A DNA stretch of 64,000 nucleotides. It comes from Tolypothrix sp. PCC 7712 (lineage in GTDB: Bacteria; Cyanobacteriota; Cyanobacteriia; Cyanobacteriales; Nostocaceae). Under the pieces are notes generated by a model. It did no database searches and was not told the origin of the DNA. It was given only the letters and a program-made list of their open reading frames with translations. Location: NCBI RefSeq assembly GCF_025860405.1, contig NZ_CP063788.1, positions 62,001-126,000 on the forward strand, given 5' to 3'. Below are positions 57,499-64,000 of the stretch, in pieces. The translations under genes were made by a program, and so were the position numbers. The stretch's first letter is position 1, and every line of letters starts with the position of its first letter.

Positions 57499-57589
57499 TT
57501 GAGCTTCACCTCCGGGAGCGTGACCTATGTGATACAAGGACGGCTTTGTTGCTTCACTACAGTCTCCTAAAAATACTTATCAACGCGAA

Positions 57590-57829
57590 TTGAATCATAT
57601 TTTAGTCAGTTTGAACCATATTTTGTCATCTAAGTTGTACATAGGAGTGATTTTTAGAGAATTATTCGGGAGAAGTTTTTTCTTTTTCGTTATGACAACT
57701 CTAGGATTTATTATGATTCACAATTAGGACACGCGGCCATAATTTTATGCAAACTTTTATGTGATGTTTAGGCTGTAACCCTTGAAATGTCGTTAATTTT
57801 TGGTCAGGGTATGATTCACAATTTGGTCA
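57590..57829. repeat. Two pairs of unexplained 18-19-bp repeats upstream of tnsAB
   Basis: TTGAATCATATTTTAGTCA (57590) and TTGAACCATATTTTGTCA (57611) are near-tandem. ATGATTCACAATTAGGACA (57713) and ATGATTCACAATTTGGTCA (57811) are direct repeats 98 bases apart. They differ from the TTCGCGCATAA-type end repeats and may be regulator or transposase sites of another element. This 940-base gap before cysC contains no gene I can support. Confidence 0.45.
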
Positions 57830-57882
57830 TCCAGGGGGTAAAAGCACAGACTGTAAGGTAAGGGTTTAAGCTATCTAGCCAA

Positions 57883-58236
57883 TTCGCGCATAAAGTGAAA
57901 TTTTACATTTAAACAGGGTAATTCCTAGTGTTTATAGCAATATAAGTGGCAATTTATACTTTAATTTTCGATGTTATGTGGGAAAACTGCTTGATTATGG
58001 CAAGAAGTGGGCGATCGCTCGAATGCTAGAGAGTAAGCTCATCGCACTTTAAAAATACGCTTTTAAAAGCATTTGGGCTGTCGTTAAATCAAAGTCGGAA
58101 AATTTCAATTTATCTGCGAATTCGCTACCTGTCTCAAACCGTCACGCCACAAGCAATTTCACTTTATGCGCGAATCTCGTTGTCTCAAACCCCTATAACT
58201 TCGTTGTTCACATTTCATCTTATCTGCGAACCCACA
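57883..58236 (-). repeat. Right-end repeats of the second TnsAB element
   Basis: TTCGCGCATAAAGTGAAATT lies at 57883, and inverted forms at 58101-58122 (AATTTCAATTTATCTGCGAA), 58154-58175 (AATTTCACTTTATGCGCGAA) and 58212-58236 (CATTTCATCTTATCTGCGAA, then CCCACA). The last three are inverted relative to the left-end copies, as expected for transposon ends. Confidence 0.65.
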
Positions 58237-58479
58237 TAAAATGCAGCATTATTTAGGTCATTTTCAAAAATACAGCATTTTCCGATCGCACCTGCGGAAT
58301 GTGGGTTTTAATTTCTTTGTGACGCTTGCTCGCGCAATTCAACAGTGATTGTAACTGTTCCTAACTAATCACTAAAATTTGTTTTGTCCGGTGGGGATAT
58401 TTCTGGATATAATCAAAAACCATAAGTAATATCGAAAAATGATAGACGCGCAATTTAATGTTTTACCATTTTTCTTTTC

Positions 58480-59028
58480 CTAAGTTAATATTTCGGACAA
58501 GTCTATTAAACCTTGGCGTTCTAAATAGTACAGCACTTGGTTAACACATTCTTCAACTGTAAAATTATCAGTTTGACAGATAATATCTGCATTAATTGGT
58601 GCTTCGTAGGGGTCAGAAATGCCAGTAAAATGCTTGATTTCCCCCGCCCTGGCTTTGACGTAAAGCCCTTTGATATCACGGGATTCACAAACTGCTAGTG
58701 GTGCTTGGACATAAATTTCGATAAAGTTGGTAGTCGTCTGTTTTAGTTCGGAGCGAACTTCACGATAGGGGCTGATAGCAGCAACGATCGCAATTATGCC
58801 ATTACGACTAAGTAAGTTAGCCACAAAGCCAATCCGACGCACATTTATATCTCGGTCTTGTTTGCTAAAGCCTAACCCTTGTGAAAGATGGATGCGAACG
58901 ATATCACCATCTAGCAACTCTACTAAGTAATTTCGTTTTTGTAGTTCTTGGGCTACACCGTGAGCAATAGTTGTTTTCCCCGCACCACTTAACCCTGTAA
59001 GCCAGAGAATTGCACCTTGTTGTTTCAT
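58480..59028 (-). CDS. cysC: Adenylyl-sulfate (APS) kinase
   Basis: 182 residues from the ATG at 59028 (MKQQGAILWLTGLSGAGK), preferred over an in-frame start 15 codons upstream that adds an unrelated leader. P-loop GLSGAGKTT, the APS-binding region LLDGDIVRIHL, DRDINVRRIG and FIEIYVQAPL are typical and complete. It phosphorylates APS to PAPS in the cytoplasm. PAPS is the donor for sulfotransferases such as the N-terminal domain of the fusion enzyme at 42474. A copy beside a polyketide synthase gene suggests dedicated PAPS supply for a natural product rather than housekeeping sulfate assimilation. Confidence 0.93.
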   Translation of the reverse strand: MKQQGAILWLTGLSGAGKTTIAHGVAQELQKRNYLVELLDGDIVRIHLSQGLGFSKQDRDINVRRIGFVANLLSRNGIIAIVAAISPYREVRSELKQTTTNFIEIYVQAPLAVCESRDIKGLYVKARAGEIKHFTGISDPYEAPINADIICQTDNFTVEECVNQVLYYLERQGLIDLSEILT

Positions 59029-59059
59029 GTTTAATTTAATACATGCTAATACTAGTATA

Positions 59060-59254
59060 ATGAATGAGATCAAGCGCTCGCACTTGAAGTTGTCTCAAAG
59101 GGCGATCACCCCATTTGCAATTAAACAATTGCTAAGGAGCATCAAATTATATAGTGACGTAGCAATTGCCACTATGGAAACAATTCAATCAGTATTTCAT
59201 TTACCAGGGTGGCAAACAGAAGGGTTTTTGGAATGCTCATGGGAATTGAGCTAG
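59060..59254 (+). CDS. Small hypothetical ORF or remnant
   Basis: A 64-residue frame from the ATG at 59060 (MNEIKRSHLKLSQ...), unlike any family I know. It lies between cysC and the IS110 end, diverging from cysC by 31 bases. It could be a remnant 5' end of a gene cut by the IS. Confidence 0.25.
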   Translation: MNEIKRSHLKLSQRAITPFAIKQLLRSIKLYSDVAIATMETIQSVFHLPGWQTEGFLECSWELS

Positions 59255-59348
59255 CAGACGAGATAGCACAGCCGCATCCTAGAGATGAAAACCTGCACTA
59301 CTGTAACCAAGTGGGACGTAAGCAGGGCTTTGTTGCATGAACCCTCTT

Positions 59349-60744
59349 TCAAGAAACACATTCGGTGGGGTGGGAAATAGGAATGAGTTCTAAGCCAAGA
59401 GCCTGAGCTTTTTGCTTGAGGTTTTTGAGCATCAGTTCTTGGTATTTTTGCTCATAGTAGTCCATACCAGGATCAGAATATTGCCCAGCAGTAATCCACA
59501 TCTGGTAAAACAAACGAGCCAGTTTGTGTGCAGTAGCAGTGATAGCTTTAGGTGCGCCCAAGCGAGAACGTAACCGGCGATAAAACGCACCCAGAGCAGA
59601 GCGACTGTGAGTTAAAGAAAACGCCGCCATGCGAAAAGCATTGGCTGCCCGATTGACAACATTACGAGTTTTAGAGCTTTTGACCTTACCACCAGTCACT
59701 TTTTGACCAGGACATAAACCTAACCAAGATGTGAAGTGCTTAACTGTAGGAAAGCGTTTTGGGTTTAATCCCACCTCAGATAAAATGGTCTGAACAGTTA
59801 AGGCATCAAGACCATCAATGAATGTAAAGTCAACTCCTGCCATCCGATAAAGATACTTATGCAAATCAAAATCGGGGTGATTTGCAGTCGGTTTTTTTCT
59901 GCGTTTTCTTGGTGATGTTGGCGGTTCATCTAAAGTTTTAGGTTCAAAAGATGCTAAACATTTTTCAATTTCAGTGTCAACAGCAATAATCTGTTGTTGG
60001 TAAACCTCATACAGTGTTAATTCTTGCTGGAGGACAAATAAATGTTCACGGCGGTAATCACCAGTTAAAGATGCAGCAATATCTGCTGTGCTGCTTTTGA
60101 TATGTGGGTCTTTGAGGGCTGCTAAAACTTGTGGGTCTTGTTCACCAGCAACGATTGCTTTTATAATTTTCATTCCGGTCAAACCAGTCACATCGCTGAT
60201 GACTTTGTGGAGATGTAAATTCATCTGGATGAGTGCCTTTTGCATCCGTTGTATATGGGCACTAGCACTCTTGATTAAGGTATCTCGCTGACGGATATAA
60301 CTGCGTAGTACACAAACTTGGTCTTCTGGGCGAAAAGAACCAGACAGTAGTCCATAGGTATGTAACTTTTGTAACCACTGGCAATCTAACACATCTGTTT
60401 TGCGCCCAGGGACTGTTTTAACGCTCCGGAGCATTGACTAATTTGACCTCAAAACCCTTGGTTTCTAATATCTGAAACACTGGAATCCAATAAACTCCTG
60501 TGGCTTCCATTGCCACGGTATTTATTCGGCATTCCTTTAACCAATCGGCCATTGCAATTAAATCAGGGGTAAAACACCCAAATCGGCGAACATTTTTATC
60601 TGCTCTATCAGTGGGGACACAAACCCAATGTTCTCCACTACCAAGGTCTATTCCGGCTGCGTTCTGGTTAATTTCTTCTAGAGTGGATGAAGGTTTTACC
60701 ACAGGTACAGGCTGGTTCTTCTGTTGATTTGCTGGCAATTTCAT
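59349..60744 (-). pseudogene. IS110-family transposase/recombinase, frameshifted
   Basis: Two overlapping frames. The 5' part (60744-60418) carries the RuvC-like domain with GIDLGSGEHWV and AMEATGVYWI. The 3' part (60434-59349) continues with VPGRKTDVLDCQWLQ (the remaining DEDD acids) and the C-terminal Tnp20 domain (FTSWLGLCPG, KTRNVVNRAANAFR). The break is inside VNAPE-VKTVPG near 60425, one base out of frame, so the full protein would be about 455 residues. It is most likely an inactivating frameshift. Programmed frameshifting is not usual in this family. Confidence 0.8.
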
Positions 60745-60761
60745 TGCTGCAACCCTGTTCT

Positions 60762-60950
60762 AGTTATTATGGATAGTCCTGACAAAAGGGATGTATTCAT
60801 AGATAATCTTTCAAACGGGATAGGAAACTTTATCCTTCACCAATGTCATAGCCATAATGCCCCAGAACCATGCTCCTAATCAGGCTCAACACACTATTGT
60901 GGGTTCGGTTTTAACTGTCAGGATAATTATTAATATACTCGTTCATTAGT
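60762..60950 (-). ncRNA. Candidate IS110 bridge-RNA region
   Basis: About 190 non-coding bases directly upstream of the transposase, conserved with 26421-26609 while containing no frame. IS110-group elements encode a structured guide RNA at this position whose loops pair with target and donor DNA. The paired-strand potential and differences limited to short patches fit. The RNA ends and loops cannot be fixed from sequence alone. Confidence 0.5.
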
Positions 60951-60954
60951 CCTC

Positions 60955-62883
60955 ACCGTTCGCGTAATAGAATTTGACTAAGAGGAATTATCTACAAGAT
61001 TGCTATAAATATCCGAAGGAAGACCAAGCAAACTCATAATTTCCTGTTGTAGAGGGTTTAAAGGAGGAACATAACCAAAACGCTGACCACGGGCTTCAAT
61101 AATCGTCAAAGTGATATTAGAAAAAGCACGTAACAACCGTTCAGCAGTAGGTTGAGCAGTCCTTTTTTTTGGATGTTCGGGATACAGTCCAGCAAGAGAG
61201 TTGACCTCAATAGCAGTTAATTGCCGTCGGACAACAAACTCGATAATTGTCAGCAAACGTAGGGCTAGACTCAGTAAATTAATCAGCCCGGTAACTTGGT
61301 CGTCACGTTGCACAAACATGGGAGCAATCGAAAGTGACGCACCCTTGAGACGATGAAAACCACGTTCAGCAATCCATTCGTCTCGATAAGTCAGTACAGC
61401 TTGTTCAACTCCTAACAGACTCTTGGGAGCATTGGTGACAAAAGCTCTCCAGCCAAAAGTTTTGTGAGTTTGGGCAATAGCATCTTCATTGCGGATAACA
61501 GTCTGAATTTGATACCTAATTTTTCGAGTAATTTGCTTGGGGCGAGATGTGGGACGACCTCGACCAATATAGGTTTCTTCAACAGTTTCTTGGCACTCAT
61601 AATCGAAACTCAGTAAGCCTTCGACTCGATAAAGGTGCAGAATTTCTGTAGCTTTTTGCAATAAAACCTGTAGGTCGTTGATTTGTCGTTTACCACGACC
61701 TTTTTGTGGAGTTAACGCCATCAACTTCTGCTGTGCGTTGTGAAGTCGCTTCTCTAATCCCTGAACCTGTTGTTTTGCAAGTGTTGGTGAGTGAACAATC
61801 AACACCCTTTCTTGCCAGCATAGTAATGGCAATTGTTCATCAACCACCTCGACAGGACGACACACCTCATAGCCAGTGGCGATAGTTGTTTCAAGGACAT
61901 CCAAGTCTGGGCTGGTTTCACTGTTGTGATGAACACTGGTTCGCTTGATATCAATCAGGGGAAATTTACCTGCAACAGCATCATCTACCCAGCCGGCAAG
62001 AAGTTCTGGAGTTTTACCAACTAGGGATAATGGACATAGGTAGTAATCTCCCTGAATATGTATGTTGCAGCGTGTTGATAGTGAACTCATTTTACAGTCG
62101 CCAACAAACAACAACCCTTTTTTGTTCAGTGTGGCAGCAATTTGTTGGTAGGCGGGAATGTACAACCCATCATCTGCTTGTTCTCCAGATACTACCTGAG
62201 TGACAAGAGGCATCCCTAATGGGTCTATCATCCCCATCATGAGTTTTACCTGTGGCAAGTTTGGATCATCTTTGCTGTGTCCAAATTGGAATAAACCTGA
62301 CTCACTGACGAGATGGTGTCCACTAATTGTTGTTGCGTCTAAACGCACTTGCTCCACCGCTAAGTCATAGGCTCGGATAGTGTTTTGCGTGAGACACCGT
62401 TCTATTTGTTCCCAAGTTTCGGGCTTGCTTAAACGCTTCAACAGTATTCCTAAACGGTCATCTGTAAAGTCGGTTTCTCGAATGTTGAATCCGCATACTT
62501 GCTCTATGGTGTAGTGTCGTTGTTCCACCCATTCCCGAACACGTACTTTTCGGTGGTCGCCCTGTGAGATGATATATGATAACCAAATGCAAGCTACCCA
62601 TCCCCAATCCAGCCCTTCCTGTTTCCAATGACGTGGCAAATTTTGGTTGAGGATTTCTGGCAGTCCCATTTTTTTCATCACCTCTAGCAGCAGAACCACA
62701 TCGTCGATTCGTTCTGAGATTATTTGTTGGGGTAAATGTGCCATTTCTCACACTTACCATTAAACCGTTACACCCTACACAACTTTCTTTCTGGCATAAG
62801 GGATGCCAAAAACGATCGCCTGCTTAGAGACTCTCCCTTATTTCATCTATTTCACCAAACTCATCCTCGATTGCGCGAACGGT
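60955..62883 (-). mobile_element. IS1634-family element
   Basis: The ends match as imperfect inverted repeats: ACCGTTCGCGTAATAGA at 60955 and, reverse-complemented, ACCGTTCGCGCAATCGA at 62883. They flank a single transposase gene. No clean target duplication is visible. Confidence 0.75.
60978..62744 (-). CDS. IS1634-family transposase
   Basis: 588 residues of the IS4-superfamily IS1634 type. DDE residues: Asp in VRLDATTISGHH, Asp in LFVGDCKMSS and Glu in WIAERGFHRLKG, with the family's long insertion between the second and third. The N-terminal RIDDVVLLLEVMKKMGLPEIL segment is typical. It appears complete and possibly active. Confidence 0.9.
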   Translation of the reverse strand: MAHLPQQIISERIDDVVLLLEVMKKMGLPEILNQNLPRHWKQEGLDWGWVACIWLSYIISQGDHRKVRVREWVEQRHYTIEQVCGFNIRETDFTDDRLGILLKRLSKPETWEQIERCLTQNTIRAYDLAVEQVRLDATTISGHHLVSESGLFQFGHSKDDPNLPQVKLMMGMIDPLGMPLVTQVVSGEQADDGLYIPAYQQIAATLNKKGLLFVGDCKMSSLSTRCNIHIQGDYYLCPLSLVGKTPELLAGWVDDAVAGKFPLIDIKRTSVHHNSETSPDLDVLETTIATGYEVCRPVEVVDEQLPLLCWQERVLIVHSPTLAKQQVQGLEKRLHNAQQKLMALTPQKGRGKRQINDLQVLLQKATEILHLYRVEGLLSFDYECQETVEETYIGRGRPTSRPKQITRKIRYQIQTVIRNEDAIAQTHKTFGWRAFVTNAPKSLLGVEQAVLTYRDEWIAERGFHRLKGASLSIAPMFVQRDDQVTGLINLLSLALRLLTIIEFVVRRQLTAIEVNSLAGLYPEHPKKRTAQPTAERLLRAFSNITLTIIEARGQRFGYVPPLNPLQQEIMSLLGLPSDIYSNLVDNSS

Positions 62884-63063
62884 AAGTAATTAGTCTTCGA
62901 CTTTGTAAGAGTCTGGCTTACCTATCTGGATCATGCGATTAAGCTCGGGGAAAAAGCTTATAATCTCATTTAGGCACTACAGGTATGGCGATCATACGAG
63001 CTATTGCCCCTGGGAAACATGATCCAAAAGTACTTGCAGCTAAAAAACATCACCGTGTCAATA

Positions 63064-63186
63064 GATCCTGGTATGGATTATTATGAGCAGCGTTATCGTG
63101 AGCGAATGGTTAAGAATCTCCACAAAAAAGCCCAGGCTTTTGGTTTTGAGCTTATTCCTCAGGTCTCAGAAAATCTGGTTTCTTGA
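63064..63186 (+). pseudogene. IS110-family transposase C-terminal scrap
   Basis: The last 40 residues (DPGMDYYEQRYRERMVKNL...KAQAFGFELIP) match the end of the IS110 transposase at 59349 (DPGMDYYEQKYQELMLKNL). It is the tail of another copy in the opposite orientation. The open frame begins in unrelated DNA at 63004. The rest of the 62884-63236 gap shows nothing else except a weak AAGGG ribosome-binding site before the polyketide synthase. Confidence 0.75.
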
Positions 63187-63236
63187 AAGAGAGATACGGG
63201 ATCAAAAAGTTTCCGCACTCAGAATAAGGGTTTGAG

Positions 63237-64000
63237 ATGAATCAAAATTCCCAACAAGATCAAGAGAATTTTTATTCCAGCCAAGAGGGAGTTAAATTCC
63301 CAAAGCACGCAACCAACCAAACTGAAGAAACAGAGCAACGCAAGAGTGAAGCGATCGCAATTATAGGTATTGATTGTCGTTTTCCAGGGGCTAATAATTA
63401 CGAGGAATTTTGGCTCAACCTGGAAGCTGGAGTCAATAGCATCACCGAAATTCCTACCCAGAGGTGGGATACCCAGAAGTATTATTCTCCCAATCCTCAA
63501 GAGCGAAATAAAACTATTAGTAAATGGTCTGGACTGATTGAGGCTTTAGACGAGTTTGATGCCCAGTTTTTTGGCATCTCCCCTCGTGAAGCTAAAATGC
63601 TCGAACCGCAGCAGAGGTTGATGCTGGAATTGAGTTGGTCTTGTTTGGAAGACGCTGGGTATTCACCATTTCAACTTTCAGGAAGCCCAGTTGGTGTTTT
63701 TATTGGAGCTTGTAATTACGATTCAATCCTTTATTTTAACCAGGATCAAGAAAAAATCGAGGGACATCTGGGAACAGGAACTTGGACTTGTATGATTCCT
63801 AACCGAATTTCTCACTTCTTTGATTTTCGCGGTCCGAGTGTTCCTGTGGATACAGCTTGCTCCAGTTCACTAGTAGCGCTCCATTTGGCAATGAATGCTC
63901 TGAAAGAAAAGGACTGTGAAATAGCACTGGTGGGTGGAATTAGTGTTATGAATTTACCGATAGGATACCTGCAAATGAGTCAACTAGGGATGTTGTCCCC
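63237..64000 (+). CDS. Type I polyketide synthase, ketosynthase start (runs off the window)
   Basis: From the ATG at 63237 (MNQNSQQDQENF) the frame stays open to the edge, giving 254 residues. After a 40-residue leader comes a beta-ketoacyl synthase domain: IAIIGIDCRFPGA, FFGISPREAKMLEPQQRLML and the active-site Cys in VDTACSSSL, followed by ALVGGISVM. The active-site His residues lie beyond the window. It is a modular type I PKS beginning with KS. What follows (AT, trans-AT, NRPS) cannot be seen. APS kinase upstream hints at a sulfated or sulfotransferase-processed product. Confidence 0.93.
   Translation, partial: MNQNSQQDQENFYSSQEGVKFPKHATNQTEETEQRKSEAIAIIGIDCRFPGANNYEEFWLNLEAGVNSITEIPTQRWDTQKYYSPNPQERNKTISKWSGLIEALDEFDAQFFGISPREAKMLEPQQRLMLELSWSCLEDAGYSPFQLSGSPVGVFIGACNYDSILYFNQDQEKIEGHLGTGTWTCMIPNRISHFFDFRGPSVPVDTACSSSLVALHLAMNALKEKDCEIALVGGISVMNLPIGYLQMSQLGMLS

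Larger units (their letters stand above)
50204..58236 (-). mobile_element. Second Tn7-like element (TnsAB-TnsC, no TniQ), interrupted by two IS701 copies
   Basis: The left end TGTGGGTTCGCGCATAAGATG is duplicated in tandem at 50204 and 50225. The right end, reverse-complemented, is TGTGGGTTCGCAGATAAG (58219-58236). Further repeats of this type lie inside both ends. Removing the two IS701 copies leaves only tnsAB and tnsC. I could not match 5-bp target duplications, so the exact boundaries are less certain than for the element at 14496-19408. Confidence 0.65.
59335..60954 (-). mobile_element. IS110-family element with non-coding left end
   Basis: A transposase on the minus strand is preceded (60745-60954) by about 200 conserved non-coding bases and followed by TTTCTTGAAAGAG (minus-strand reading). 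That sequence also follows the IS110 scrap at 63064-63186, supporting it as the right-end region. The element directly abuts the IS1634 end at 60955. Exact ends are uncertain because IS110 elements lack inverted repeats. Confidence 0.7.

Noticed and set aside
59349..60744. Programmed frameshifting to make the IS110 transposase
   Set aside because: Programmed frameshifting is not usual in IS110 elements and no clear slippery heptamer is seen at the overlap near 60425. A simple inactivating indel or a sequencing error is more likely.

Overview
The window looks like a piece of a filamentous, probably heterocyst-forming cyanobacterial genome. It has frequent GCGATCGC (HIP1) octamers, low GC, cyanobacterial families (DUF1822, secreted TPR-CHAT proteins, DevBCA-type exporters, giant DUF4114/Rhs proteins) and a heavy load of insertion sequences and Tn7-like transposons. 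I see no CRISPR array, no Cas genes and no rRNA. The only tRNA-like sequence is a 3' fragment.

Region by region. 0.2-9.9 kb is an ordinary-looking chromosomal block: a DUF1822 protein and a sigma-like helix-turn-helix protein on the minus strand, and a secreted subtilisin-family protease and a secreted TPR-CHAT (caspase-like) protein on the plus strand. 10.0-13.4 kb is a scar zone with a broken pRiA4b ORF-3-like gene, the 3' half of a tRNA, an IS66 remnant and a three-gene tyrosine-recombinase operon. 13.5-14.4 kb is an HNH endonuclease plus a small partner whose start codon lies inside a 15-bp perfect palindrome. 14.5-19.4 kb is a compact 4.9-kb Tn7-like element (TnsA-TnsB fusion, TnsC, TniQ; no cargo) with matching ends and GTGAC duplications. 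It abuts the 3' half of tnsB from a second, classical Tn7-like element (tnsB', tnsC, tnsD) that ends near 23.73 kb. 23.8-26.4 kb holds small unknown genes. 26.4-27.1 kb holds an orphan IS110 left-end sequence and a MITE-like inverted-repeat element. 27.6-37.6 kb is one gene for a 3351-residue DUF4114/VWA/YD-repeat Rhs protein. 37.7-38.3 kb is a short tyrosine recombinase.

38.4-51.7 kb is bracketed by two copies of one IS701-family element in direct orientation. Between them is the most unusual gene: a fusion of about 1509 residues carrying, in order, a sulfotransferase-like domain, a UGT-type glycosyltransferase, an AttH/CrtC-like lipocalin domain and a eukaryote-like geranylgeranyl-diphosphate-synthase domain. 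Genes for a DevB-like adaptor, a DevC-like permease and a DevA-like ATPase flank it, so export of a glycosylated, possibly sulfated isoprenoid product is a reasonable inference.

50.2-58.2 kb is a second TnsAB-TnsC element. It lacks TniQ and is interrupted by two IS701 copies. 58.5-64 kb holds an APS kinase (cysC, the PAPS supplier), a frameshifted IS110 whose upstream non-coding sequence is a candidate bridge-RNA gene, an IS1634-family element, a second IS110 scrap, and the start of a type I polyketide synthase that runs off the right edge. The right half therefore looks like a specialised-metabolite region broken up by transposition.
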